A DNA stretch of 64,000 bases from an uncultured Bacteroidota bacterium (GTDB lineage Bacteria > Bacteroidota > Bacteroidia > Bacteroidales > P3), in the NCBI GenBank assembly GCA_902784865.1, contig CACZWL010000002.1, positions 62,001-126,000 of the forward strand, given 5' to 3'. Shown here in pieces: positions 25,682 through 34,932 of the stretch; the first letter of the stretch is position 1, and each line of letters starts with the position of its first letter. The translations under genes were made by a program, and so were the position numbers. A model generated the notes under the pieces. The model was not told the DNA's origin. It saw nothing but the letters and a program-made list of their open reading frames with translations, and made no database searches.

Positions 25682-28150
25682 TTATTTTTTATATCTGCGT
25701 TTTCTTACCAGTGTTATGGTGCCACCAGCGGCGGCGAGGATTAAGATTGGAAGAATGAGGTTGATGACTTGGTAGCGGGTGCGTTGGGATCGGACCTTCA
25801 TGACGTCAAGTTTGCGGAGTTTGATGTTTCGGGAGCGCGATGCGAGGAGTCCGTCGTCGCCGACAAGGTAGTTGACGGCGTTGAGGATGAGGTCTTTGTT
25901 GGCGTAGAAGGTCTGGGTGTAGTTGTCGTAGCCGAGGGGGTAGGTGATGTCTTCGTCTACGTTGTACCGGTTGCGTATGATGTCGCCATCGGCAATGACT
26001 ATCATCTCGGTTGAGTCGCCGAGGTCTTTGTATCCGATGGCATCCTGAGAGGTAAATGCTGGGCTTAGTCGGTTGCGCCATGCGGAGCGGAAGCGGCCTT
26101 CGAGGAGAACCGCGACTGGGAGGCTGCTTTTGTTGAAAAGACGTTGGTCGGGCTCTGCCTGTGCATCAGCCAAGTCGACCATGGCAGGGGCGTTCTTGAC
26201 GCGGGTGTATTCTGAGGTGGATAGGAGTACCGTCTTGTGGATGTCGTTGTCAATAAGGTCGATGCTGGAGATGAAGTCGGTTTTGATTACGTCAAGGTTG
26301 CGAACGATGGGGTGCTCGGAGAGGGGTACTATTTCCGGGAAGTAGTACCACGGAACGAAGCGGAACTGAGGCTTCTCGCCCACCATGCCGACCTGCATGG
26401 GGATGGGGCGGCAGCGGATGTCCATCAGGAGGTTCGAGTTGATGCGGACGCCATAGGTGAACAGCATCTCGTCGAGCCCTGTGGGGTAGCGGGTGGCAAT
26501 GAACTGGCCGCGGTTCTGCAGCGAATCGATGTCGGCGTCGAGTGCATCAAGTAGCCAAAGCACCTTGCCGCCGTGCATAATGTATTGGTCAAGGATGAAA
26601 AGGTCTTGGTCAGAGAAGGGCAGGGTGGGCTTTGCAACGATAAGGAGGTCAAACTGGTTGACAAAGCGGTAGGACGAGTCGCTTTTGCTCTGCCTCCGGG
26701 CGGTGAGGGATTGAATCTGTCCGTCGATGGTGATGTATTCAAGGCTGTAGAACTCCTGTAGCGAGCGCTGGATGTCGTAGAGGACGCCGCCGCTCAGTTC
26801 GCCATGCCCTTGAAGGAATCCAATGGTGCGCTTGGGACCGCGGTTCAAGGCGCGGATGGCGCTGGTGAGGGCATATTCGAGGTTTTGTATCGAGTTGTTC
26901 AGGAGGTCTTCCTCGCTGACATATTTCTGGCTTTGCAGAAGTTGTATTGAGGTTTCGCGGCCCCGGTATATGACGTCGGCGGCAGGGAGGAGTATCTGGG
27001 TGGTCACCCCGCCGTCGGTGTTGACCTGTATTTGGGTCGGCTGTATACCTTTGGCCGCCAGTTTCTGGTAGAACATCTGCTGCTCTTCTCGCGACTCGAA
27101 GTTGTTGGGGTTGACAAATTCGTATTCGATGTTGCGGTTGTGGGCACGGAGCTGGTTGAGCATCTCCTTGGTCTCGTTCTGCAGACGTTTGAAATCCGAG
27201 GGGAATTCGCCTTCAAGGTAGACACGGTAGATGACTGGTTCGTCGATTTTGCGTAGCAGGTCTTTGGTGGCTTTCGAGAGGGTGTAGCGCCGTTCGGAAG
27301 TTAGGTCGAGTCGGGCAAAGAGGTAGTGGTCTATGATGTTGACGGATAGTACGATAAGCACCGTTGCGCCCATCTCGAGCCAATGAGTGCGCTTCAGGTT
27401 CTTTCGCTTGATCCATCCATTCCACAGGCGACTTTGCAGCACCATGCGTGTGGCCATCAGGAAGAGGGCGATGACCGAGAGGAAATAGAGCACGTCGCGG
27501 GTGTCGATGACTCCACGGCTGATGCTTTCGTAGTGGTGCATGACGCCAAGGCGCTTGATGACGAGGTCGGCGCGTCCGAAGATGCCCATGTTGTAGATCG
27601 ACTCGAATCCGAGGTAGGCCACGGCGCAGAGCACGGCGGCAAGGATGAAGGATATAATCTGGTTCGATGTCAGCGAGGAGCAGAAGATGCCAATGGCGGC
27701 GAAGGCTCCTCCGAGGAGCAGCAGTCCGATGTACGAGCCTATCACCGATCCGGTGTCGATATTGCCGATGGGGTCGCCGAGGGCGTATACGCTGAAGTAG
27801 CATACCAGCGTGGGAAGCAACGAGATGAATACCAGTGTCCATGCAGCCAGGAACTTGGCCCACACCAATGTCCAGTCGCTCAGCGGATGGGTCATCAGCA
27901 TCTCCAGGGTTCCCCCCCTCCGTTCCTCGGCCAGCGTGCGCATGGTGATTGCCGGTATCAGGAAGAGGTATAGGAACGGTCCGACCAGGAAAAGCCCGTC
28001 GATGCCGGCGTAGCCGTAGTCCAGGATATTGAAGTCGCTGCGGAACACCCACAGGGTGAGCCCGGTGAGTATGAGGAAGACGGCTATCGTCAGGTATCCG
28101 ATGAGCGAGGAGAAGAATCCTGCCAGTTCTTTCTTATAGAGTGTCCACAT
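25682..28150 (-). CDS. GldF-GldG fusion, ABC transporter permease/accessory protein
   Basis: 822 residues. About 1-245 is a six-helix ABC-2 permease like GldF (MWTLYKKELAGFFSSLIGYL, PAITMRTLAEERRGGTLEML). About 265-800 is a GldG-like extracytoplasmic domain (RRYTLSKATKDLL, IGFLQGHGELSG, LWLLDALD), closed by a C-terminal membrane helix. In gliding Bacteroidetes these parts are separate and work with the ATPase GldA; here they are one chain and no ATPase gene is adjacent. The continuous frame and coupled neighbours argue for a true fusion. Motility need not be implied. Confidence 0.88.
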   Translation of the reverse strand: MWTLYKKELAGFFSSLIGYLTIAVFLILTGLTLWVFRSDFNILDYGYAGIDGLFLVGPFLYLFLIPAITMRTLAEERRGGTLEMLMTHPLSDWTLVWAKFLAAWTLVFISLLPTLVCYFSVYALGDPIGNIDTGSVIGSYIGLLLLGGAFAAIGIFCSSLTSNQIISFILAAVLCAVAYLGFESIYNMGIFGRADLVIKRLGVMHHYESISRGVIDTRDVLYFLSVIALFLMATRMVLQSRLWNGWIKRKNLKRTHWLEMGATVLIVLSVNIIDHYLFARLDLTSERRYTLSKATKDLLRKIDEPVIYRVYLEGEFPSDFKRLQNETKEMLNQLRAHNRNIEYEFVNPNNFESREEQQMFYQKLAAKGIQPTQIQVNTDGGVTTQILLPAADVIYRGRETSIQLLQSQKYVSEEDLLNNSIQNLEYALTSAIRALNRGPKRTIGFLQGHGELSGGVLYDIQRSLQEFYSLEYITIDGQIQSLTARRQSKSDSSYRFVNQFDLLIVAKPTLPFSDQDLFILDQYIMHGGKVLWLLDALDADIDSLQNRGQFIATRYPTGLDEMLFTYGVRINSNLLMDIRCRPIPMQVGMVGEKPQFRFVPWYYFPEIVPLSEHPIVRNLDVIKTDFISSIDLIDNDIHKTVLLSTSEYTRVKNAPAMVDLADAQAEPDQRLFNKSSLPVAVLLEGRFRSAWRNRLSPAFTSQDAIGYKDLGDSTEMIVIADGDIIRNRYNVDEDITYPLGYDNYTQTFYANKDLILNAVNYLVGDDGLLASRSRNIKLRKLDVMKVRSQRTRYQVINLILPILILAAAGGTITLVRKRRYKK

Positions 28151-28159
28151 AGGTTGCTG

Positions 28160-29680
28160 TTATTCAACGAATTTTAGTGCCTTGCTTCTCTGGCTGCGGC
28201 CTTGGTAGTAGCCGTCGGCCAGTTCGCGCACCGTCTCGACCATCACTTGCGTGGTGGCTATGAGGATGCGGCGGTCGATATTTTCCCAGATGTCGGTAGT
28301 GACGCGGTTATGGTGCATGCCGTTGAGGGTGGTGAACACCAGCGACGGGATGCCTATCTGGTCGAATCCACGGGCGTCGCCGCGCGGGTTGGTTTTCTCG
28401 TTGGAGGTGTGGATGAGCGAGAAGTGGTTCGAGTCGCGCGTCTTGGCGATGTCCCACAGCGAGGGGTAGCGGTTGTCGCCCAGCACCACGATGCTGTCGC
28501 CGCAGCCTATGTTCTGTGCGTTGACAAAAGCTTCGATGCGGCGCATCTTGGGGTAGTTGCGGAGGAAGATGCGGGAGCCCAGGAACTGCTGTTCGCTGCC
28601 GCTGAAGAGCACAAAGAGCACGCTGCGGCGCGGGCGGTAGTTGGGCAGGCTCAGCAGGCGTGCCGTCTCGAGCACGGCAGCTACGCCCGACGCGTTGATG
28701 TCGGCGCCAGGGAAGAGGCACGTCTCGCCTTGCATGCCTACGTGGTCGAGGCTTGCGCCAACCACGATGATCTCGTTTTTCAGGCGCTTGTCGCTGCCGG
28801 GCAACAGGCCAAGCACGTTGGCGGTGACAGCGCGGCTGCGGTAGATGGCGTTTACGTCGATTTCGACTTTGTTGAGTAGCGTGTAGGAGCGTGGGGTGTG
28901 TTCGGTATTGATGTCGCGCAGCGCTTCGTCGAGGGTTGTGCGTTCGTACTGCATCAGCTCGCGGCCGCACTCGAGGGTGAGCTGCAGTATAGGGAAGGTG
29001 GAGAGGTGGGGCAGCTCACCGCAGTAGGCGCGGCCCTGAGGTTCTGTCGGCAGGCAGCTGGGGCTGGTGTTGATGGCCAGCATGCCGATGGCGCCGTGGC
29101 GCTCGGCGGTGCGTGCTTTGTCGCGCAGCGTGATGTAGTGCTGGGTGCTTGCGGCGGGGAGCCAGGCATGCTCGGGCAGGCCTGTCAGCACGACGACAAC
29201 CTTGCCCTGCACGTCGACGCCCTTGTACTCGTTGTACTCTTCCAGGTCCATGCCGTAGCCGACAAACACCATCTGGGCGTCTACGTAGCCGCGGCCTGTC
29301 ATGCCGGCGCAGCAAAAGTCGTTGCCCAGGATGAAGGTGCGGCGCTCTTTGGTGCCGGGGGTGTATATGTTGAACTTGCAGTTCTCAATCTCGTTGCACT
29401 CTATTTGGAATCGTTGCATCTCGCAGTTGGCTCCCAGGCGGCGCAGCGTCTGCGACACGTAGTCGGCGGCATCGTCGTAGCCTTCGGTGCCGGCCAGGCG
29501 TCCGCGATAGGTTTCTGAGGCCAGTTCGATGATGTGCTTCATGACCGAGTCTTCGTTGACGGTCGGCATGGCCAGAGGCTCGCGGTGCGTCTGGGCCGTG
29601 GCGCTCAAGGGAGTGACGACGGCGGCAGCAACGACCAGTCCGAGACTCATGATGCGGGAGCGAAGCGTGTTTTTTCTCAT
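28160..29680 (-). CDS. M28-family peptidase homologue with most metal ligands replaced
   Basis: 506 residues with a signal peptide, a PA-like insertion (GYGMDLEEYNEYKGVDVQGK) and an M28 domain. The positions that normally bind zinc differ: GASLDH instead of GAHxD, GADINASG instead of GADDNASG, SEQQ instead of EE, and NAQNIG instead of NLDMIG; only a later His (MHHNRVTTD) remains. Four of five ligands are lost while the fold motifs persist, so this is probably an inactive or re-purposed periplasmic protein. It is the first gene of the long minus-strand run and starts 9 nt before the GldFG fusion. Confidence 0.82.
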   Translation of the reverse strand: MRKNTLRSRIMSLGLVVAAAVVTPLSATAQTHREPLAMPTVNEDSVMKHIIELASETYRGRLAGTEGYDDAADYVSQTLRRLGANCEMQRFQIECNEIENCKFNIYTPGTKERRTFILGNDFCCAGMTGRGYVDAQMVFVGYGMDLEEYNEYKGVDVQGKVVVVLTGLPEHAWLPAASTQHYITLRDKARTAERHGAIGMLAINTSPSCLPTEPQGRAYCGELPHLSTFPILQLTLECGRELMQYERTTLDEALRDINTEHTPRSYTLLNKVEIDVNAIYRSRAVTANVLGLLPGSDKRLKNEIIVVGASLDHVGMQGETCLFPGADINASGVAAVLETARLLSLPNYRPRRSVLFVLFSGSEQQFLGSRIFLRNYPKMRRIEAFVNAQNIGCGDSIVVLGDNRYPSLWDIAKTRDSNHFSLIHTSNEKTNPRGDARGFDQIGIPSLVFTTLNGMHHNRVTTDIWENIDRRILIATTQVMVETVRELADGYYQGRSQRSKALKFVE

Positions 29681-29755
29681 TTTCTATTATTATTAAATAT
29701 ATAAATAGTTCTTTATCATTGCATTGCGCCTTTGCTGTGGGGCACAATGCACGTA

Positions 29756-29763
29756 CAAAGATA
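29756..29763 (-). promoter_or_regulatory. Promoter -7 element of the M28-to-rimO gene run
   Basis: The minus strand reads TATCTTTG; a TTTA 20 nt upstream is a possible -33. It lies 76 nt before the first gene, and every following gene up to rimO is overlapping or within 40 nt. Confidence 0.6.
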
Positions 29764-29803
29764 CACTTTTTTCTGAAAATACGTAAAGTTTTTTTTAGGG
29801 TGT

Positions 29804-29845
29804 ACAGGGCGGCCCGCCACGGATTCCCGTGGCGGGCCGCCCTGT
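29804..29845 (-). terminator. Strong terminator after the OmpA lipoprotein gene
   Basis: Perfect 19-bp stem (29804-29822 and 29827-29845, loop ATTC) followed on the minus strand by a U-rich tract (complement of the A/T run before 29804). Confidence 0.85.
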
Positions 29846-29863
29846 CAGTGTGTCTCAGGAGGG

Positions 29864-30877
29864 CTATTTCCCGAGCTGTTTCAGCACTTTCTCGAGGTCG
29901 GGCGTCAGCACGATCTCGGTGCGGCGGTTGGCGGCTTTGCCTTCGGCGGTGGCGTTCGATGCCTTGGGGGCGAACTCGCCGTGGCCGCAAGCTTCGATGC
30001 GGGCGGGGTTGATGCCCTTGCCGTATTGCAGCAGCAGTTTGACGATGGCAGTGGCACGCATCACCGAGAGGTCCCAGTTGTCTTTCACCGCCGTCGACCC
30101 GCGATAGGCGTCGTTGTCGGTGTGACCCTCAACCATGATGTTCAGCGTCGAGTCCTGTTCGAGCACCCGTGCCAGCTCCTTGATGGCGTTCTGTCCATCC
30201 TTGCTGACGGTCCAGCTTGCCGATGGGAAGAGTAGTTTGTTTTCCATTGACACATAGACCTTTCCGTCGCGCGACTCTACGTTGAGGCCTTTGTCGGCAA
30301 AGCCGATGAGAGCCTGCGTCACCGAGTTGCGCACCGCTTCGAGTTCGCGCTCTTTGGCTTCCAGTTGCGCACGCGTGGCGGCTTCTTCCTGCTCCAACTG
30401 TTTCTGTTTGGCTATCAGTTCGTTCCTCTGCAGCTGGAAGGTCTCCTGCTGTTGCTGGAACTGGTTCTGTTGCATCTGCAGGAGGGTCTCTTTGTCGTTC
30501 AGTTCTTTGGTGCGTGCCGCCAGCAGGTTCTGCGCGCGGGTGAGGTCGCGGTTCTTGCCTGCCACCTCTTGCATGTAGTTTTCCATGGTGGTGTCGTAGT
30601 GGTGGCGCATCTGCTCCAGGCGGCGGTTGAGGCTGTCGCTCACCGCGTCGCAGCGGGTCTTGGCGGCCGCCAGGTCGCGGTAGTCGCTGTTCAGGGCCGA
30701 GTTTTCGCGTGCCAGCGCGGCGTTTTCTTCCTTGATTTCATCCAACTCCTGTCGGGTGAGGTTGTATTGGCGCGTGGTCTGGTCGTATTTGGTCTGAAGG
30801 TTCTCAAACTCGCTCAACGAGACGCAAGAGGCTGTCAGCACGGCCGTCAGCGCCCCTAGGAATAGTGTCTTTTTCAT
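29864..30877 (-). CDS. OmpA/MotB-domain lipoprotein with coiled coil
   Basis: 337 residues. Lipobox LTASC at residue 18, then a long coiled coil (about 25-200, rich in Q and E, with QMQQNQFQQQQETFQLQ) and a C-terminal OmpA-like peptidoglycan-binding domain (about 215-330, LFPSASWTVSKDGQ, MVEGHTDNDAYRG, NRRTEIVL). It probably bridges outer membrane and cell wall. It is monocistronic, with a strong terminator. Confidence 0.9.
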   Translation of the reverse strand: MKKTLFLGALTAVLTASCVSLSEFENLQTKYDQTTRQYNLTRQELDEIKEENAALARENSALNSDYRDLAAAKTRCDAVSDSLNRRLEQMRHHYDTTMENYMQEVAGKNRDLTRAQNLLAARTKELNDKETLLQMQQNQFQQQQETFQLQRNELIAKQKQLEQEEAATRAQLEAKERELEAVRNSVTQALIGFADKGLNVESRDGKVYVSMENKLLFPSASWTVSKDGQNAIKELARVLEQDSTLNIMVEGHTDNDAYRGSTAVKDNWDLSVMRATAIVKLLLQYGKGINPARIEACGHGEFAPKASNATAEGKAANRRTEIVLTPDLEKVLKQLGK

Positions 30878-30928
30878 GTTGTCGATTGTTAAAATTTCCC
30901 AATAATAACGTAATTGGAAATAATTTCG

Positions 30929-30937
30929 TATCTTTGC
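30929..30937 (+). promoter_or_regulatory. Promoter -7 element of the ClC gene
   Basis: TATCTTTGC, 19 nt before ATG 30956. It lies downstream of an in-frame ATG at 30914, which argues that 30956 is the true start. Confidence 0.65.
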
Positions 30938-30955
30938 ACCCGAATTTTTTTCACA

Positions 30956-32737
30956 ATGAACCTGTACAAGAGCATCTACCGCTGGCGTCTACGCCACCTC
31001 AGCGACACGGCACTCCTTCTCCTTTTGGCCGTCGTCGTGGGGTTGCTCAGCGGTTTGGCGGCGGTGCTGCTGAAGAATGTGGTCCACTATGCCGGGCGCC
31101 TCGTCTCGCGTTTTGGCGACCTCACCCCCTTCGGCGGCAACGTCATGATGCTGGTCTTCCCGCTGGTGGGCATACTGCTGACGGTCCTGTTTGTCAAGTA
31201 TGTCGTCCGCGGCGATATCGGTCACGGCCTGCCCTCGGTCCTTCTGGCCATCAGCCGCAACGAGTCGCGCCTGCCGGCCAAGAACACGTGGACTTCGCTC
31301 GTGGCCTCGACCATCACCGTGGCCTTCGGCGGCAGCGTCGGTCTCGAGGCGCCCATCGCCTCCACCGGGTCGGCCATCGGGTCCAACATAGGCCGCTGGC
31401 TGCGCCTCAGCCCACGCCATGTGCGACTGCTCCTCGGCTGTGGCGCCGCGGGGGCCATAGCAGGTATTTTCAAGGCCCCCTTTGCGGGAATCCTTTTCGT
31501 CGTCGAGGTGTTCCTCTTCGACCTCACGGCCACCACCGCCCTCCCGCTCCTCATCTCGTCGCTTGTCTCGGCCTCCACGGCCTACTTCCTCATGGGGCGC
31601 GAGGTGCAGTTCCACTTCGAGGTCGTCCACCACTTCACCCTCTCGCAGCTGCCTTACTATATCGTCCTCGGGGCTTTCTGCGCCTTGGTGTCGCTCTATT
31701 TCCTCCGCACCACCGACTGGGTCGAGGGACGTTTCCAGCGGCTGAAAAATCCGTGGGTCAAGGTGGCTGTCGGCGGCCTGATGCTGGGCCTGCTCATCTA
31801 CCTCTTCCCGCCGCTCTATGGCGAAGGCTACTGGATGCTCACCGAGTTGCTCACCGGCGACTCCTCGAGCCTCTTCAGCAACACGATATATAGTGGCCTG
31901 TCCGGCAGCGTGTGGGCTACGCTGGGCCTCCTCTTTGCCTTGATTTTGCTCAAGGCGGTGGCCACGGCAGCCACCATAGGCTCCGGCGGCGTCGGCGGCA
32001 CCTTCGGCCCCTCGCTCATCCTCGGCGGCCTCTCGGGCTATTTTGTCGCCATGGTTTCCAACCAGTTAGGCTTCCCGCCGCAGGATACGGCCAACTTTGC
32101 CCTCGTCGGCATGGCGGCCGTCATGACGGGCGTCATGCACGCGCCCTTCATGGCCACCTTCCTCATCGCCGACATCACCGGCGGCTACCAGCTCCTCGTC
32201 CCGCTCCTCGCGGCCTCGGCCGTCACCTACCTCTGCGTCAACCCCTTCGAGCACCACTCCATCTACGCCCGCAAGCTCGCCGAAAAGGGCGACCTCCTCA
32301 CCCACGACAAGGATGCCTCGGCATGGCACCTGCTCAACATGGAGAGCCTCATCGAGACCAACTTCGTCATCGTCCGCAGCGGCAACCTCCTGCGCGACCT
32401 CGTCGAGGTCATCCAGACCTCGCGCCGCAATGTCTTCCCGGTGCTCACCGACGACGACAAGTTCCTCGGTGTCATCGTCTTGGACGACGTGCGCAAGATT
32501 ATTTTCCGCCCCGAGCTCTACGACGAGGTGGTGGTCGACGACCTCATGCACCCCATGAGCGAGGGCGACATCGTACGCTCGTCGGACACGCTGAGCGACG
32601 TGGTGGAGAAGTTCAAGATTGGCGACCGCTACAACCTCGTCGTCGTCGACGAGAACGACAATTACATGGGCTTCCTCTCGCGCGCCAACACCTTCAGCGC
32701 CTACCGCCGCTTCATCAGCGACACCAGCGACGAGTAG
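30956..32737 (+). CDS. ClC-family chloride channel/antiporter with CBS pair
   Basis: 593 residues. The ClC core (about 1-430) keeps the gating glutamate in GLEAPI and the GTFGPSL selectivity segment, while the first filter loop reads GHGLP instead of GSGIP. Two CBS domains follow (about 450-590, VIVRSGNLLRDLVEVI, FPVLTDDDKFLGVI, NLVVVDENDNYMGF), which often sense nucleotides. It exchanges Cl- or another anion for protons across the inner membrane; the altered filter leaves the ion open. Confidence 0.9.
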   Translation: MNLYKSIYRWRLRHLSDTALLLLLAVVVGLLSGLAAVLLKNVVHYAGRLVSRFGDLTPFGGNVMMLVFPLVGILLTVLFVKYVVRGDIGHGLPSVLLAISRNESRLPAKNTWTSLVASTITVAFGGSVGLEAPIASTGSAIGSNIGRWLRLSPRHVRLLLGCGAAGAIAGIFKAPFAGILFVVEVFLFDLTATTALPLLISSLVSASTAYFLMGREVQFHFEVVHHFTLSQLPYYIVLGAFCALVSLYFLRTTDWVEGRFQRLKNPWVKVAVGGLMLGLLIYLFPPLYGEGYWMLTELLTGDSSSLFSNTIYSGLSGSVWATLGLLFALILLKAVATAATIGSGGVGGTFGPSLILGGLSGYFVAMVSNQLGFPPQDTANFALVGMAAVMTGVMHAPFMATFLIADITGGYQLLVPLLAASAVTYLCVNPFEHHSIYARKLAEKGDLLTHDKDASAWHLLNMESLIETNFVIVRSGNLLRDLVEVIQTSRRNVFPVLTDDDKFLGVIVLDDVRKIIFRPELYDEVVVDDLMHPMSEGDIVRSSDTLSDVVEKFKIGDRYNLVVVDENDNYMGFLSRANTFSAYRRFISDTSDE

Positions 32738-32741
32738 TCTG

Positions 32742-33080
32742 GAGCCCCGTCAGGGGCGACACCTCAAATAGCCGTGGGCGCAAGCCCACGGTAGCGTTAC
32801 CATCGAATTGCGGAGCCCCGAAGGGGCGACACGACACTAGCCGTGGGCGTGAGCCCACGGGGGGGGCGGCAATACCGAATAACAGAGCCACGTAGTGGCG
32901 GCGGGATGTAGCCGTGGGCGACAGCCCACGGAACACGGCCGGTATTCAATCAGAGCCCCATCGGGGCGACGGACACACACCGGCAAACATCCGTCGCCCC
33001 TACGGGGCTCCATTTGTATTGTACGCTGCCCCGTGGGCTTGCGCCCACGGCTATTTGAGGTGTCGCCCCTGCGGGGCTTC
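32742..33080. repeat. REP-like palindromic repeat array
   Basis: The unit is a GAGCCCC-n-GGGGCGACAC hairpin plus a TAGCCGTGGGC-n-GCCCACGG hairpin. Three full units run forward (32742-32791, 32812-32860, 32883-32930), a half unit at 32951-32971, then the same elements return in reverse (32990-33010, 33031-33080), so the whole array is head-to-head. Such units are frequent in Bacteroidetes and are mobilised elsewhere by Y1 (RAYT) transposases; none is seen here. The following 12-C run is at 33097-33108. Confidence 0.85.
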
Positions 33081-33118
33081 TGCATCGGTGCTTTTGCCCC
33101 CCCCCCCCAGTAGAAAAG

Positions 33119-33146
33119 AGGGCGGCCTCCTTGGGGAGGCCGCCCT
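33119..33146. terminator. Bidirectional terminator between ClC and fimbrillin-like genes
   Basis: Perfect 12-bp stem (33119-33130 and 33135-33146, loop TTGG), with A-rich and T-rich flanks, between convergent genes. Confidence 0.8.
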
Positions 33147-33176
33147 TGTAGGTGCATTTGTTCTATGCGGAATGGG

Positions 33177-34892
33177 CTAGTTGTTGTGGATGGGGACGCC
33201 GTAGAGAGCCTGGCTGGAGGGGTTCAGGTTGTCGGTGAAGGTACTGGAGTATTCGACTTCTTTCTGGGTATATAGCGGGGTGCTAGGAGTAGGAATCATT
33301 CCGTTTGCGGCAGTTGCATGGGTTTCCACCGTTTTCTCAACCACGCTCACTGTCATATTCTTATATTTGCACTCGTAATTACGCGTGTGGGTACGTTTCT
33401 TGTAATATCCTGTGTATGATGAGACTGTTCCGTAAGTTGCTGAAGCGTCATCCACCTGACTCGACGTCTGGCGGTCGACATTCAAAGTAACATAATTGGG
33501 ATAATTGTTGAGGTTCAGGCTAATCTGGCTTACATGGGAATTGCTTCCCAGATAATTATATGTACCGTTCACACAGGGGATGCCTCTCATATCGCCGTTC
33601 ATAGCGTAGTCCTTTATAGTATAGCTACTCCAGTTAAAGTTGGACCAGATCCCTGTGGGGAAATCGCTAAGCGTTGTACCGTAAGGGAATACGATGAGCT
33701 TGAAGCGGTCCTCGCCTTGGTGCCAAACCAGGAGGGAGCCTGCCGCGGTGCTATTTTGGGCTCCGATTTCCGGCCTCATGATTTTTTCCAGCTGTGCTGC
33801 CGTGAATGCAAAGCTGCCGGTGCGGTTTTCATTAACGAGGGTGCTCCAGAGGCACATTTGGTTGCCGTACAGCCAACTGTTGTTGTAACAGAACTTTACC
33901 CAGTTGTTCAGCACGTTGCTGGAGAAATAGCTTTCGCTGGGTTTCAGCTGCACGTTGGCGTTGACATAGCTGTTGCGTGCGAGGCCGTTGGTGAGGGTTA
34001 CGGAGCGGGTGTAGGTGGCAGTGCTGCCGGCGCCGGGGGCATTGGATAGGTTGGAGGAGCCCACGGTGAAGAGAGGCTGTCCGTAGGGGTAGGTGCCGGT
34101 TACCTTGATGGTCAGTTGCCGGCCGCTGTTCACCTGGGTGACGGGCACCGGCACGCTCAGGGACTGGCCGTAGGCAATTTCCGTGTTGCTGGGGAAGTTG
34201 ACGGTTACTTTCTTCATGTTACTGTTGACTGTTCCCACCGTATTACCATTCATGGTTAGCTCACCGTCCGGATTTATTTTTACAAGTTTTCTGCCACAGA
34301 TTTGACCGGTAGCTGAGACTTCCACCGATGTTACACGGAAGGTGGAATTGATGCCGTTGGTGATATTTACGTTGATGGTGGCGGTGAGGTGCTTGAAGGT
34401 CAGCTCGCTGGCTGTGCGTTCGGCTACGGCCACCATGGGGATGTTGCCCAGGTCGACCTTGCCGTCGCTGGTTACGCTGTAGTTGTAGCTGGCGGGGCAG
34501 TCGAAATAGAGATGTTTTCCGCTCGAGGGGATGCTGTAGTTCGTATTCGCGGTACCGTTCTGGTCAGTGAAGAAGGGGAAGGTGCCGGCGATGTAGCACT
34601 CGTTTTCTGCGGGGGCCTGGATATAGTTTTCGATGTAGGTTTCGGAGGATGCAACACGCACTCTGCTCTGTACACCGTTGATGTATACGCGGTCGAGGTT
34701 TTTCCAGTAGGTGTACAGTCCGTCGAGCAGCGGCTTGCTGCCGTTGGCGGGACGGGGGCTCTCGACGCTGAGTTTGAGGTGCCCGGCGGGCACGCCGTCG
34801 GTGTCGGCGAGGACGGGTTCCTGCTCCTTGTTGCATGCGGCCAGCAGCATGAAGCCTGCCAGCAGCGGTGCTATATGTCTTTTCTGTATCAT
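33177..34892 (-). CDS. Fimbrillin-like lipoprotein (large)
   Basis: About 571 residues from ATG 34892 (MIQKRHIAPLLAGFMLLAAC, lipobox cysteine). The N-terminal half resembles fimbrillin_A-like domains (VPAGHLKLSVES, TFPFF..., VAVAERTASELTFKHLTATINV); the C-terminal half (about 345-571) is a separate Asn/Tyr-rich region of unknown fold. A likely surface fibre or adhesion subunit exported as lipoprotein. An ATG 57 nt upstream would put extra residues before the signal peptide and is less likely. Last gene of the locus. Confidence 0.7.
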   Translation of the reverse strand: MIQKRHIAPLLAGFMLLAACNKEQEPVLADTDGVPAGHLKLSVESPRPANGSKPLLDGLYTYWKNLDRVYINGVQSRVRVASSETYIENYIQAPAENECYIAGTFPFFTDQNGTANTNYSIPSSGKHLYFDCPASYNYSVTSDGKVDLGNIPMVAVAERTASELTFKHLTATINVNITNGINSTFRVTSVEVSATGQICGRKLVKINPDGELTMNGNTVGTVNSNMKKVTVNFPSNTEIAYGQSLSVPVPVTQVNSGRQLTIKVTGTYPYGQPLFTVGSSNLSNAPGAGSTATYTRSVTLTNGLARNSYVNANVQLKPSESYFSSNVLNNWVKFCYNNSWLYGNQMCLWSTLVNENRTGSFAFTAAQLEKIMRPEIGAQNSTAAGSLLVWHQGEDRFKLIVFPYGTTLSDFPTGIWSNFNWSSYTIKDYAMNGDMRGIPCVNGTYNYLGSNSHVSQISLNLNNYPNYVTLNVDRQTSSQVDDASATYGTVSSYTGYYKKRTHTRNYECKYKNMTVSVVEKTVETHATAANGMIPTPSTPLYTQKEVEYSSTFTDNLNPSSQALYGVPIHNN

Positions 34893-34932
34893 AATGGTTG
34901 TTGTTTCTTTTGGTGAATGATGTTGCGACGGT

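Noticed and set aside
30914..30955. Upstream start for the ClC gene
   Set aside because: The promoter -7 element (30929-30937) lies downstream of that ATG, and the extra residues do not resemble the family.
32742..33080. Possible CRISPR array (repeated GTGGGC hairpins)
   Set aside because: Each unit is two different palindromes, spacing is irregular and orientation reverses; it fits REP-like elements.
33097..33108. Phase-variable C12 tract
   Set aside because: It lies outside any gene and behind the ClC stop, so length changes cannot switch a reading frame; only kept as part of the repeat array.
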